Of a DNA stretch of 64,000 nt, positions 33,344 to 41,787 are shown one piece after another. The position numbers and the translations under genes were made by a program. This DNA comes from an uncultured Microbacterium sp. GTDB taxonomy: Bacteria; Actinomycetota; Actinomycetes; Actinomycetales; Microbacteriaceae. The stretch spans positions 372,001-436,000 of the forward strand of contig CAJYHN010000013.1 of assembly GCA_913774665.1 (NCBI GenBank). The letters run 5' to 3'. The first letter of the stretch is position 1. Each line of letters opens with the position of its first letter. Under the pieces are notes generated by a model. The model had not been told where the DNA came from. It was given only the letters and a program-made list of their open reading frames with translations, and searched no databases.

Positions 33344-34648
33344 TCAGTACCAGATGTCGAGCAGGGGGGTCACCTCGGGGGTGAACACCCGGTCGAGGGA
33401 GGCGAGTACCTCGGCCCCGCCGTGCACGAGTCCCGCGTGGGCGAGCTCGGTCGAGCGCACCCCGCCCAGCAGGAGCGAACTCAGGGCGCCGACGGTCAAC
33501 TCGACGTCCGTCGCCTCGCGGTCGTCCGCCCGGGTGACGACGGCTTCTCCGTCCGCGCCGACGCGCAGGCGCCACGACCCCTCGGCGAAACCGAGCGGGT
33601 CCGCCACGCGCAGCACGACCTCGAGCGCCCCGGCGTACCGCCGCGAGCTCAGGGCTCCGGGCACGTCGAGGATGCGCAGCCAGTGGTGGTCGGTGAGAGT
33701 CGCCGTCACGGCGCGACGGTCGGCGACCATCCACTGGACCGGCGGGACAGCGGGCTGCAGCAACGCCTTCACCCGAGCGACGAGGTCGTGCTCGATCGCG
33801 AATCGCCAGAGAGCCGCGGACGCCTCGGCGTCGACGGCGAACAGGGCGCGCACCTCGAGCTCGTGCGCCGAGAAGTCGTCGCGCTCGTCGATCGTGTAGA
33901 CGAGGATCCCCGTCTCGTCGCCGTCCGCGCTGCGATAGGCGACGGCGCGGACCTTCTCGCCCGACTTGTCGCCGGGTGCGAGGCCGGCGACCCCGCGCCA
34001 CCGCCCGTCCCACCCGGGCACGGAACCGGGACGTTGGATGCGCACCCGCTCGTGGACGGACGCCACGCGCTCCGCGACAGCCTCGCGCGGCACGAAATCG
34101 AGCCGCCCGGGTGCCGTCGGGCCCGTCCAGCGGGCGCGACCTGTGTCGATCTGCACGTCGGAAGCCCACGCGGCGGGCGAGAAACCCCAGCGCCCGTAGA
34201 TCGTCGCCTCGGTGACCGTGAGGCCCGCGATGGCGAACCCGGCAGCGGCCGCCGTCCGCAGTTCGCCGCCGATCATCGCGCGCGCGATCCCCCGCCGACG
34301 GTGCGTCGCGGCCACCGTGACCGCACTGATGGACCACAGCGGAGCGACGCGACCGGGCGAGGTCGTGAGCTCGGAGGCCCACGAGTCGATCGTGCCGACG
34401 GGCACCGCGGGCTCCACGCCCTGACGATCGTAGACCGCCGTCAGACGGCGGGTCCGCAGGGTCGTGCGCGCGTTCTCTGCCTCGTCCTCGGTCGACTCCC
34501 CGCCCAGGAAGCCCCGGGCCACCGCCCGTTGGAACGGACGGAACCCCTCGCCGTCGGCATCCACCCGCTCGTACTCGAGCCCGGAGGCGGCGAGGTCGGC
34601 GGCGGAAGTCGGATCGAGGGGCAGCGTCAGGGTGTCGAGGGATGCCAT
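33344..34648 (-). CDS. Eis-type GNAT N-acetyltransferase
   Basis: 434 residues with the Eis architecture: two tandem GNAT domains and a C-terminal SCP2-like domain. The first GNAT has the acetyl-CoA loop AVTVAATHRRRGIARAMIGG (about residues 108-127) and GFAIAGLTVTEATIYGRWGF; the C-terminal part carries ALEVVLRVADPLGFAEGSWR and the SCP2 end SLLLGGVRSTELAHAGLVHG. The chain ends ...PLLDIWY, whose free carboxylate is in the place that serves as catalytic base in Eis. Members acetylate aminoglycosides or protein lysines. No resistance claim can be made from sequence alone. Confidence 0.9.
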   Translation of the reverse strand: MASLDTLTLPLDPTSAADLAASGLEYERVDADGEGFRPFQRAVARGFLGGESTEDEAENARTTLRTRRLTAVYDRQGVEPAVPVGTIDSWASELTTSPGRVAPLWSISAVTVAATHRRRGIARAMIGGELRTAAAAGFAIAGLTVTEATIYGRWGFSPAAWASDVQIDTGRARWTGPTAPGRLDFVPREAVAERVASVHERVRIQRPGSVPGWDGRWRGVAGLAPGDKSGEKVRAVAYRSADGDETGILVYTIDERDDFSAHELEVRALFAVDAEASAALWRFAIEHDLVARVKALLQPAVPPVQWMVADRRAVTATLTDHHWLRILDVPGALSSRRYAGALEVVLRVADPLGFAEGSWRLRVGADGEAVVTRADDREATDVELTVGALSSLLLGGVRSTELAHAGLVHGGAEVLASLDRVFTPEVTPLLDIWY

Positions 34649-34700
34649 GACCCCAGCCTAGGGATGACCTCCGACACGCGGCGAGCGGACGCCCGCGACG

Positions 34701-34943
34701 TCAGTGGGTGGCCTGAATGGCGCGCAGGCGCGAGAGCACCTGATCGCGGAGTTCGTCGGGCGCGGTCTCTTTGCACGCGCGCGCGACCACCTCGGTCAGC
34801 GTCCGTGCCACGAGGGCCTCGTCCTGGCATCCGGGGCAGTTCTCGAGGTGCTCGCGGATGTCCTTCTGCTGGGTCTTGCAGACCTCGTTGCGGAGGTATT
34901 CCTCAAGGTCGCGTCGCGCCTTGTCGCAGCCGCAGTCGCTCAT
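34701..34943 (-). CDS. rsrA: Redox-sensing zinc anti-sigma factor, RsrA type
   Basis: An 80-residue anti-sigma factor. The zinc-binding signature HxxxCxxC is present at residues 32-39 ([11 protein letters not shown]), with further cysteines at 4, 6 and 22 near the N-terminus, fitting the RsrA/RshA thiol switch, in which oxidation forms a disulfide, expels zinc and frees the sigma factor. The ATG overlaps the sigR stop by 4 bases, as in Streptomyces and Mycobacterium. Confidence 0.93.
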   Translation of the reverse strand: MSDCGCDKARRDLEEYLRNEVCKTQQKDIREHLENCPGCQDEALVARTLTEVVARACKETAPDELRDQVLSRLRAIQATH

Positions 34944-35623
34944 TTCTTCTCTCCCGTCGCGGCCTGGATGCCGCGCTCCTTGGCGTAGTCCGACAGCAGG
35001 TCGCGCAGCAGCCGCCGGCCGCGGTGCAGACGGCTCATGACCGTGCCGATCGGAGTCTTCATGATGTCGGCGATCTCCTGGTAGGCGAAGCCCTCGACGT
35101 CGGCGAGGTACACCGCCATCCGGAAATCTTCGGGGATCGACTGCAACGCGTCCTTGACGACGGATGCCGGCATGTGGTCGATCGCTTCGGCCTCGGCCGA
35201 ACGGGCACTGCTCGCCGTGGTCGACTCGGCTCCGCCGAGCTGCCAGTCCTCGAGGTCGTCGATCGCGCTCTGGTAGGGCTCGCGCTGCTTCTTGCGATAC
35301 GTATTGATGTACGTGTTCGTCAGGATGCGGTAGAGCCAGGCCTTCAGATTGGTGCCCTGCGTGAACGTCGCCCACGAGCCGAAGGCCTTCACGAAGGTCT
35401 CCTGCACGAGGTCGGCGGCGTCGGCCGGATTGCGCGTCATGCGCATCGCTGCGGCGTACAGCTGGTCCATGAAGGGCAGCGCCTGCTCTTCGAACTGTGC
35501 GCGGGGCTCCGCCTGCGGGCCGGCGTCTGCGGTGTCGTTCATCGCGCGCCAGTCTACGTCGAGCCTGTCGGCGACCACCGGGATGGCCTCCGGCAGGCGG
35601 TCGCGTTCGAGAAGTGCGGTCAC
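34940..35623 (-). CDS. sigR: ECF sigma factor SigR (SigH), thiol-oxidative stress response
   Basis: An ECF sigma factor: region 2 ([20 protein letters not shown], then [11 protein letters not shown]) and region 4 ([20 protein letters not shown] and [20 protein letters not shown]), followed directly by rsrA. Two starts are possible. The GTG at 35623 gives 227 residues and has AAGGGGA six bases upstream; the internal ATG at 35542 ([10 protein letters not shown]) has no clear site. The self-promoter at 35650-35675 would start the RNA about 20 bases before the GTG, which favours the long form. This resembles Streptomyces SigR, which also has a longer, stress-induced form. Confidence 0.93.
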   Translation of the reverse strand: MTALLERDRLPEAIPVVADRLDVDWRAMNDTADAGPQAEPRAQFEEQALPFMDQLYAAAMRMTRNPADAADLVQETFVKAFGSWATFTQGTNLKAWLYRILTNTYINTYRKKQREPYQSAIDDLEDWQLGGAESTTASSARSAEAEAIDHMPASVVKDALQSIPEDFRMAVYLADVEGFAYQEIADIMKTPIGTVMSRLHRGRRLLRDLLSDYAKERGIQAATGEKK

Positions 35624-35649
35624 GTGTCGTCCCCTTTCAGTAGGCTAGG

Positions 35650-35675
35650 AACCGATGACTCCCCTCGGGTATTCC
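35650..35675 (-). promoter_or_regulatory. SigR-type autoregulatory promoter of sigR-rsrA
   Basis: On the minus strand: GGAAT (35675-35671), exactly 18 bases, GTT (35652-35650). This is the published consensus of the Streptomyces SigR and mycobacterial SigH regulons. The start of the divergent aroA gene (ATG at 35655) lies inside it, between the boxes. Confidence 0.8.
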
Positions 35676-36992
35676 CCTTCCGCCGCCACTCCCCGCGGTG
35701 AGTGGGACGCGCCCGTCTCCGCCGGCCCCGTGGATGCCACGGTCACGGTGCCGGGTTCGAAGTCGCTGACCAATCGCGAACTCATCCTCGCCGCCATCGC
35801 GGACGGCCCCGGCACGCTGCACGGACCTCTGCACTCCGACGATTCCGCACGCATGGTCGACGCATTGCGCGTCCTCGGCGTCGGAATCGATGAGATCGAC
35901 ACCGGCTCGCCCTTCGGCCCCGACCTGCTGGTGACCCCTCCGTCCTCGTTCACGGGCGACGGCACGATCGACTGCGGTCAGGCCGGAACCGTCATGCGGT
36001 TCATCGCCCCCGTGGCGGGCTTCGCCCGCGGCGACGTGCGCGTCACCGCTCACGAGAGCGCACTTCACCGTCCCATGGGCGCCATGATCCACGCCCTGCG
36101 CGACGTCGGTGTCGACATCGACGACGGCGGCCACTGGGCCCTGCCGTTCTCGGTGCGCGGGCACGGACACGTGCGCGGCGGCGAGGTCGAGATCGATGCG
36201 AGTCAGTCGAGCCAATTCGTCTCGGGGCTCCTGCTCGCCGCCGCGCGCTTCGATGTGGGGCTTCGCCTTCGTCACGTCGGCTCGCGCCTTCCGAGCATCC
36301 CGCACATCGACATGACCGTCGAAACCCTCGCCCACCGCGCCGTGCACGTCGAGCGCCCCGCTCCCGGCGAGTGGATCGTGCCGGCCGGCCCCGTGCGCGC
36401 GAAAGACGTGGCGATCGAACCCGATCTCTCCAACGCCTCGCCGTTCCTCGCCGCCGCGATGGTCACGGGCGGCTCCGTCACCGTCACGGGCTGGCCGTTG
36501 CACAGCACGCAGCCGGGCGCTCTTCTCGTCGACATCCTGGCCGAGATGGGAGCCCGCGTCAGCCGTCGCGGCGGCGCCCTCACCGTGTCCGCCGGAGACG
36601 ACGGCATCCTGGGCGTCGACCTCGATCTGTCCGCGGCGGGCGAGCTGGCGCCGACGCTGTTCGGCCTGGCCGCGTTCGCCGACGGTCCCACCACGCTCCA
36701 CGGGATCGGACACATCCGCGGTCACGAGACCGACCGCATCGCCGCCCTCGTCGGAAACCTCCGCTCGCTCGGCGGCGAGGCCCACGAGCTCGACGATGGC
36801 ATCCGCGTCGTGCCGCGGCCTCTCGTCGGCGGCGAGTGGAAGGCCCACCACGACCACCGTCTCGCCACCACCGGCGCGCTGATCGGTCTGCGTGTCCCCG
36901 GCGTGCGCATCGACGACATCGGAACCACCGCCAAGACCCTCCCCCAGTTCGCGGCGCTGTGGCAGGCGATGCTGCGCGCTCCCCGCGCGTGA
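35655..36992 (+). CDS. aroA: 3-phosphoshikimate 1-carboxyvinyltransferase (EPSP synthase)
   Basis: Sixth step of the shikimate pathway, condensing shikimate 3-phosphate with PEP; target of glyphosate. The 445 residues show the family motifs GSKSLTNRELILAAIADGPG (Lys/Ser/Arg at about 32-40), GPLHSDDSARMVDALRVLGV, DCGQAGTVMRFIAPVAGFAR, and GHETDRIAALVGNLRSLGGE near the C-terminus. Divergent from sigR; its ATG falls within the SigR promoter, so its own promoter must lie within the sigR 5' region, and SigR binding may interfere with it. rsgA follows, starting 14 bases after its stop. Confidence 0.97.
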   Translation: MTPLGYSPSAATPRGEWDAPVSAGPVDATVTVPGSKSLTNRELILAAIADGPGTLHGPLHSDDSARMVDALRVLGVGIDEIDTGSPFGPDLLVTPPSSFTGDGTIDCGQAGTVMRFIAPVAGFARGDVRVTAHESALHRPMGAMIHALRDVGVDIDDGGHWALPFSVRGHGHVRGGEVEIDASQSSQFVSGLLLAAARFDVGLRLRHVGSRLPSIPHIDMTVETLAHRAVHVERPAPGEWIVPAGPVRAKDVAIEPDLSNASPFLAAAMVTGGSVTVTGWPLHSTQPGALLVDILAEMGARVSRRGGALTVSAGDDGILGVDLDLSAAGELAPTLFGLAAFADGPTTLHGIGHIRGHETDRIAALVGNLRSLGGEAHELDDGIRVVPRPLVGGEWKAHHDHRLATTGALIGLRVPGVRIDDIGTTAKTLPQFAALWQAMLRAPRA

Positions 36993-37005
36993 GCGAGCGG
37001 CGACC

Positions 37006-38070
37006 GTGAGCTGGCTCGACGACGCCGACGACGACGAGGACGACCTCCGCTACGACGAGTCGTCCATCCGCGTCCGCCCCAATCCCAAGGCGAACAGGCC
37101 GAGGACGAAGCGGCGGCCCGCCCACGCCGACGCGCAGATCGCCCGCGTGCTCGGTGTCGACCGCGGAAGGTACACGGTCCTCGTCGACGAAGACGGCCCC
37201 GACGAGCGTCGCGTGCTGGCCACCCGCGCACGCGAGCTCCGCAAGCAGCCCATCGTCAACGGCGACCGCGCCCGCGTCGTCGGCGACCTCACGGGCGATG
37301 AAGGCACCCTCGGGCGCATCATCGGTCTCGAGGAGCGCACGTCTCTGCTGCGCCGCAGCGCCGACGACACCGACCAGGTCGAGCGCGTGATCGTGGCCAA
37401 TGCCGACCAGATGCTCGTCGTGGTCGCCGCGGCCGACCCCGAACCCCGCGCCCGTCTCGTCGACCGCTACCTCGTGGCGGCGCTGGACGCCGGCATCCGT
37501 CCCCTGCTCGTCGTCACCAAGACCGACCTGGCCGACCCGACGGAGTTCCTCGCGCACTTCGTCGGTCTCGACCTGCGCGTCTTCACCAGCGCGCGGGGAC
37601 AGATGCCCCTCGACGAGATCGGCGAGGCCCTCGTCGGCCACTCGACGGTGTTCGTGGGGCACTCGGGTGTGGGCAAATCGACGCTCGTGAACGCCCTCAC
37701 GGGGTCGGAGCGCGCGATCGGTCACGTGAACACCGTCACCGGTCGGGGACGTCACACCTCCTCGTCCGCGGTGTCGCTGCGGTATCGCGGGCGCGCCGGC
37801 TCGGGCTGGGTCATCGACACCCCCGGCGTGCGATCGTTCGGTCTCGGACACGTCGACCCCGCGCACGTCCTCGGGGCGTTCACGGATCTGGCCGAGGTGG
37901 CCGAGGAGTGCCCGCGCGGTTGCACGCACCTGCCCGACGCCCCGGACTGCGCCATCATCGAGGCGGTCGAGTCCGGCCGCCTCGGTCCCGGGGCCGCCGC
38001 CCGGTTGGACTCCCTGCAGCGCCTGCTGACGACGTTCCAGGGCATCGAGCGTTCTAGGCTGGAGGGGTGA
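37006..38070 (+). CDS. rsgA: Small-subunit ribosome biogenesis GTPase RsgA
   Basis: Circularly permuted GTPase that checks 30S maturation. The 354 residues comprise an acidic N-terminus (SWLDDADDDEDDLRYDE), an OB-fold region, the G4 motif VVTKTDLADP, G1 GHSGVGKSTLVNALTG, G3 DTPGVRSFGLGHVDP, and a C-terminal zinc knuckle (CPRGCTHLPDAPDC). I place the start at GTG 37006, 14 bases after aroA; the earlier open frame overlaps aroA. Its stop overlaps the bcp start by 4 bases. The aroA-rsgA order is common in actinobacteria. Confidence 0.95.
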   Translation: MSWLDDADDDEDDLRYDESSIRVRPNPKANRPRTKRRPAHADAQIARVLGVDRGRYTVLVDEDGPDERRVLATRARELRKQPIVNGDRARVVGDLTGDEGTLGRIIGLEERTSLLRRSADDTDQVERVIVANADQMLVVVAAADPEPRARLVDRYLVAALDAGIRPLLVVTKTDLADPTEFLAHFVGLDLRVFTSARGQMPLDEIGEALVGHSTVFVGHSGVGKSTLVNALTGSERAIGHVNTVTGRGRHTSSSAVSLRYRGRAGSGWVIDTPGVRSFGLGHVDPAHVLGAFTDLAEVAEECPRGCTHLPDAPDCAIIEAVESGRLGPGAAARLDSLQRLLTTFQGIERSRLEG

Positions 38071-38540
38071 CGAACCTCGCAAAGGGCGACATCGCCCCCG
38101 ACTTCACCCTCATCGATCAGGACGAACACCCCGTCTCGCTGGGCGACTTCCGCGGCCGCCGCGTGATCCTCTACTTCTACCCCGCGGCTCAGACGCCGGG
38201 ATGCACCACGCAGGCGTGCGACTTCCGCGACAGCCTCGCCTCTCTCCAGGGCGCCGGGTACACGGTGCTCGGGATCTCGCGCGACACCCCCGAGAAGCTG
38301 CGCGCGTTCCGTGACAGCGACGGTCTGACCTTCCCGCTGCTCAGCGATGCCGACCACGCCGTGCACGAGGCCTACGGCGCGTGGGGCGAGAAGCAGAACT
38401 ACGGCAAGACGGTCACGGGCGTGCTCCGCTCGACGTTCGTCGTCGACGAAGAGGGCAAGATCGTCGAGGCGATGTACAACGTCAAGGCCACCGGCCACGT
38501 GGCGCGTCTGCGCAAGACCCTCGGTCTCGCCGCCGCCTGA
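38067..38540 (+). CDS. bcp: Thioredoxin-dependent peroxiredoxin (Bcp/PrxQ)
   Basis: Reduces hydrogen and alkyl peroxides with thioredoxin. The 157 residues contain YFYPAAQTPGCTTQACDFRD: the peroxidatic Cys46 and the resolving Cys51, five residues apart, are typical of the atypical 2-Cys Bcp group. GTG start at 38067, overlapping the rsgA stop by 4 bases, so it is a downstream member of the aroA-rsgA operon and not of the SigR operon next door, although it serves peroxide defence. Confidence 0.95.
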   Translation: MTNLAKGDIAPDFTLIDQDEHPVSLGDFRGRRVILYFYPAAQTPGCTTQACDFRDSLASLQGAGYTVLGISRDTPEKLRAFRDSDGLTFPLLSDADHAVHEAYGAWGEKQNYGKTVTGVLRSTFVVDEEGKIVEAMYNVKATGHVARLRKTLGLAAA

Positions 38541-38554
38541 TCCGCGGATGCCGC

Positions 38555-38586
38555 GACCCCGCCCCGCACGAGCGGTCGGCGGGGTC
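38555..38586 (+). terminator. Terminator after bcp
   Basis: Arms GACCCCGCC (38555-38563) and GGCGGGGTC (38578-38586) with flanking CGCG extending the stem after a two-base bulge. It lies between convergent bcp and the membrane protein gene. Confidence 0.75.
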
Positions 38587-38605
38587 TTCGCGTCTGCGCC
38601 GTGAT

Positions 38606-38986
38606 TCAGTCGTCGTCGCGACGTCGCGGCGCCGCCGCGCGCACCGCCAGCGCGAGCAGCACGAGGCCGACGACCGCCGGCAGCGCGATGAGCACGGCGA
38701 TCGCGGGGGATGCCCACTCCCCCGTCACCGCACCGATGGCGACCGAGAGGATCAGCAGCTGCGTCACGATCCCCCCGGATCGACCGGCCGAGACATCGCG
38801 AGCTGTGGCGACACCGAAGGCACCGACGATGGCCGCGCCGACCACGGTCAGGACGATGAGGGCGACCGAGCTCACCACCGAATCGGTGTCGCCGCCGACG
38901 AGGGCCACCGTCTGCCAGCCCGCGAGCGCGAGGATGCCGACGCTCTCGAGTCCGAGCAGGACCGCGGCAGCGAGACGAATCGGCAT
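38606..38986 (-). CDS. Small membrane protein of unknown function
   Basis: 126 residues with four predicted membrane segments (IRLAAAVLLGLESVGILALA; SVVSSVALIVLTVVGAAIVG; GGIVTQLLILSVAIGAVTGE; AIAVLIALPAVVGLVLLALA) and a basic/acidic tail APRRRDDD. I place the start at the ATG at 38986 because GGGGAGG lies 8 bases upstream; the frame stays open for 38 more codons but lacks coding character. No family recognised; such four-helix proteins are common in Microbacteriaceae. Confidence 0.8.
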   Translation of the reverse strand: MPIRLAAAVLLGLESVGILALAGWQTVALVGGDTDSVVSSVALIVLTVVGAAIVGAFGVATARDVSAGRSGGIVTQLLILSVAIGAVTGEWASPAIAVLIALPAVVGLVLLALAVRAAAPRRRDDD

Positions 38987-39070
38987 CCGGAAAGCCTCCC
39001 CGGCGGGCGAATCCGCGCCGTTACGATCTGGAAACCTCGCGGTTACCTCTTGATCAGGCGGAATCGCTAT

Positions 39071-39198
39071 GGGAGCATGGAACAAGCCGTGTGCTCCCAC
39101 AGCGAAGTGGGGCGAGCAATCGCTCGCGTTCCCACCAGGGTACCGGACCCGAATCCCGGTGCCGAATCGACCATTTTTCTGTTACAAGGAGCACCCCT
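39071..39198 (+). promoter_or_regulatory. Structured leader upstream of whiB1
   Basis: The 110 bases before the whiB1 start hold a row of short hairpins: GGGAGCA/TGCTCCC (39071-39077 with 39092-39098), GCGAGC/GCTCGC (about 39112-39127) and GGTACCGG/CCGGTGCC (one wobble, near 39140-39165). The ribosome site AAGGAG at 39186-39191 is unpaired. A long, folded 5' leader points to control after transcription begins. I cannot match it to a known RNA family. Confidence 0.4.
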
Positions 39199-39447
39199 AT
39201 GGATTGGCGCGACAAAGCAGCCTGCCTCACCGTCGACCCCGAACTGTTCTTCCCGGTCGGCAACACCGGCCCCGCGGTCGACCAGATCGAGAAGGCCAAG
39301 TCGGTCTGCGCACGCTGCACCGTCACCGAGGTCTGCCTGCAGTACGCTCTCGAGTCCGGCCAGGACTCGGGAGTCTGGGGTGGCCTGAGCGAAGACGAGC
39401 GTCGCGCGCTCAAGCGTCGCGCCGCTCGCGCTCGCCGCGCCTCCTGA
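39199..39447 (+). CDS. whiB1: WhiB1-type [4Fe-4S] transcription factor
   Basis: 82 residues, near identical in layout to mycobacterial WhiB1: MDWRDKAACL start, DPELFFPVG, the cluster cysteines at 9, 37, 40 and 46 (CxxC in CARCTVTEVC), the turn GVWGGLSEDERRALKRR and a basic tail. WhiB1 binds the housekeeping sigma factor, is nitric-oxide sensitive and essential in mycobacteria. AAGGAG lies 7 bases before the ATG. It stands alone between a divergent gene and a strong terminator, as a single-gene unit. Confidence 0.96.
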   Translation: MDWRDKAACLTVDPELFFPVGNTGPAVDQIEKAKSVCARCTVTEVCLQYALESGQDSGVWGGLSEDERRALKRRAARARRAS

Positions 39448-39458
39448 CGCCCGTCGCA

Positions 39459-39494
39459 GCGCGAAAGCCCGCCCCTCGGGGCGGGCTTTCGCGC
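39459..39494. terminator. Strong bidirectional terminator between whiB1 and pdtaS
   Basis: Perfect arms of 17 bases, GCGCGAAAGCCCGCCCC (39459-39475) and GGGGCGGGCTTTCGCGC (39478-39494), in effect a 16-bp stem with a CTCG loop. The genes on both sides converge on it. Confidence 0.93.
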
Positions 39495-39634
39495 GTTCAC
39501 GGGCCCGGCTCGCGCGTGACCGCTTCGGTGCCCGACGGCATCCCGAACCTCCGAGACCCCCGCAGCGTGCACGACGCGGCGGGGAGTCGGCGTGACATCG
39601 TCCGGATCGAGGGATGCCGCGGAGAGGTGCCGCG

Positions 39635-41131
39635 TCAGGCCGCGGAACCGCCGATGTAGCGCAGCGGGATCTCGATGGTGACCTCGGTGCCGCTGCCCAT
39701 CAGGGTGTGCCAGTCGATCGTGCCGCCGAGCTCGCCCTGGATGAGGGTGCGGACGATCTGCGTTCCCAGCCCACGGCCCACCTGCCCCTCGGGGAGGCCG
39801 ACGCCCGTGTCGCGCACGCTGACCTCGAGCATCTCGCCACTGCGCTCCGCCGCGATCTCGACGTCGCCCTCCTGCCCGGCGAGCCCGTGCTCGACCGCGT
39901 TGGTCACGAGCTCGGTGAGCGCGAGGGCCAGCGGCGTGGCGAACTGGCTGGGGAGCGTGCCGAACTTGCCCGTGGTGCGCGTGCGCGCCCGGGTGTTGGG
40001 GGCCGCGGCGACCTCGGCGACGAGCTTGAGCACGCGCGCGAAGACGTCGTCGAAGTCGACGTTCTGGGCGAGTCCCTCCGACAGGGTGTCGTGCACCACG
40101 GCGATCGCCGACACGCGGCGCATGGCCTGGGTGAGCGCGTCGCGCGCCTCGTCGGAGTGGGTGCGGCGCGCCTGGATGCGCAGCAGCGAGGCGACCGTCT
40201 GCAGGTTGTTCTTGACGCGATGGTGGATCTCGCGGATCGTGGCGTCCTTGGTGATGAGTTCCTGCTCCTGGTGGCGGATCTCGGTGACGTCGCGGCTCAG
40301 CACGATCGCGCCGATGCGCGTGCCGCGGTCGCGCAGCGGGATCGTGCGCAACGAGACCTGCACGCCGCGCGCCTCCATGTCAGCACGCCAGGGGGCGCGT
40401 CCGCTCACGACGACGGGAAGGGACTCGTCGACGTCCTGGCGCTTGGCCGGGAGGATGCGCGCGGTCACCTCGGCGAGCGACTCGCCCTCGAGCTCGTCGT
40501 CGAAGCCCATGCGGTTGAACGCCGAGAGCGCGTTCGGGCTCGCGAAGGTGGTGATGCCGTCGACGTCGAGACGGATGAGTCCGTCGGAGGCGCGCGGAGC
40601 ACCGCGCCGGGGAGCGGTCGGGGCCGAGAGGTCGGGGAACTCGGCCGAGGCGATCATGCCGAAGACGTCGTCGGCGCAGTCGTTGAAGGTGATCTGCTGC
40701 CGCGAGGGGGTTCGCGTCTCGCCGAGATTGGTGTGGCGGGTCAGCACGCCCACCGTCGTCACCGCGTGGCCCTCGCGCGAGAGCTCGCGCACGATCGGCA
40801 CCGCGCGCACGCGCGTGGGCGTCTCCTCGAACCAGTCGGGGGATGCCGAGTCCACGATGCGACCGCTCTGGAAGGCCTCGCGCACCTGGGTACGCCACTG
40901 CGGACGGACGCGATCGCCGACGATGTCGCGGTAGAAGAGCGTCGCCGCTCCCCCGGGCCGCGTGTGGGCGACGGCGACGAAGGAATCGTCCGGAGTGGGG
41001 ACCCAGATGACGATGTCGGCGAACGCGAGGTCGGCGAGCAGCTGTCCGTCGCCGGCGAGCCGGTGCAGCCACTCGACGTCCGCCTCGCTGGAGCGGCCCT
41101 GGGCGTAGACGAGTTCACTGAGTGTCGACAC
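39635..41131 (-). CDS. pdtaS: PdtaS-type sensor histidine kinase
   Basis: Soluble HisKA_2-type kinase of the PdtaS/PdtaR system, in which the partner PdtaR is an RNA-binding antiterminator. 498 residues: GAF-like sensor (about 5-160), PAS domain (about 185-285, ending VLSRDVTEIRHQEQ), phospho-acceptor motif EIHHRVKNNLQTVASLLRIQ at 301-320 (His303), then a HATPase with TELVTNAVEHGLAG and DTGVGLPEGQVGRGLGTQIV. No membrane segment. pdtaR is not in this window. Confidence 0.93.
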   Translation of the reverse strand: MSTLSELVYAQGRSSEADVEWLHRLAGDGQLLADLAFADIVIWVPTPDDSFVAVAHTRPGGAATLFYRDIVGDRVRPQWRTQVREAFQSGRIVDSASPDWFEETPTRVRAVPIVRELSREGHAVTTVGVLTRHTNLGETRTPSRQQITFNDCADDVFGMIASAEFPDLSAPTAPRRGAPRASDGLIRLDVDGITTFASPNALSAFNRMGFDDELEGESLAEVTARILPAKRQDVDESLPVVVSGRAPWRADMEARGVQVSLRTIPLRDRGTRIGAIVLSRDVTEIRHQEQELITKDATIREIHHRVKNNLQTVASLLRIQARRTHSDEARDALTQAMRRVSAIAVVHDTLSEGLAQNVDFDDVFARVLKLVAEVAAAPNTRARTRTTGKFGTLPSQFATPLALALTELVTNAVEHGLAGQEGDVEIAAERSGEMLEVSVRDTGVGLPEGQVGRGLGTQIVRTLIQGELGGTIDWHTLMGSGTEVTIEIPLRYIGGSAA

Positions 41132-41366
41132 CCTTCCACCCTAGGGGGAGCCCCCTCAGGATGAGCCGACCCCGCGGCGGTCCCGGACGCCGGAGGAGCA
41201 GATCGGGTGATTGCTCGGGTGAATTTCTACCCCCGCGACAGGGATGAGGGGCTAGTGGTCGGGCCAAAACCGTTGCGGAGTGGCGCGGCACTGCGGGCCT
41301 TCCGACCCCGGGGTGGGGAGGCTGGTGAGGCCTCAGCGTCCCCTGGACGGTGGACATAATGACCGC

Positions 41367-41648
41367 ATGACGGAGAAGGACCCGCCCCGAGGACGATTTA
41401 CGACGCCGGAGGCCGTCGCGAAGATGCTCGACATCACGCCGTCGGACGTCGGCGCACTCGTGCGGAACGGGCGACTCCGGGGCCTTCCGGTGGGCGCTCC
41501 CCCGCAGTGGCGCATCGACCTCGACAGCGTCGACGATTATGTGGACGGCCAGGCTGAAATCGCGCGTCGCGCGGCCCTGTGGCGACAGTCGCAGGAGGCC
41601 AGCTTCCCCGAGCTGTGGGGACGAGGCGCCGTCCGTCACGACGACTGA
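41367..41648 (+). CDS. Small helix-turn-helix (MerR/excisionase-like) protein
   Basis: 93 residues with a winged-helix domain: FTTPEAVAKMLDITPSDVGA for the helix-turn-helix and GAPPQWRIDLDSVDDYVDGQ for the wing, as in BldC/excisionase-type DNA-binding proteins. I use the ATG at 41367; the extra 29 codons upstream read through promoter sequence. CATAAT at 41355-41360 is a -10 box only 6 bases from the ATG, so the message is probably leaderless. Upstream lies a 235-base spacer with no gene. Confidence 0.85.
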   Translation: MTEKDPPRGRFTTPEAVAKMLDITPSDVGALVRNGRLRGLPVGAPPQWRIDLDSVDDYVDGQAEIARRAALWRQSQEASFPELWGRGAVRHDD

Positions 41649-41787
41649 TCACCAGGTCCTCCCCAACCTCACCCCCAGCGCAATCTGTCCACAGACTCAG
41701 CGAGCACCTCAACGCGTGTGCCTTCGTCCACTTACTGTCGGCGTCATCCCCGCCACGCTGGATGTACGACCGACAGATTGAGGATCT

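Noticed and set aside
31412-35701. A 1429-codon open frame antisense to mprF, eis, rsrA and sigR
   Set aside because: It crosses four well-supported genes, is rich in Arg/Gly/His low-complexity peptide and has no domain. It is a by-product of strong third-position G/C bias.
39021-39072. GGTTACCT followed at 12 bases by GAATCGCTAT upstream of whiB1, similar to the flagellar promoter
   Set aside because: Only the first box matches; the second box is different, and whiB1 has no expected link to motility.
41649-41787. Possible small gene between the HTH gene and the DUF6459-like gene
   Set aside because: Short overlapping frames only, no ribosome site, no codon bias; it is better read as a promoter spacer.
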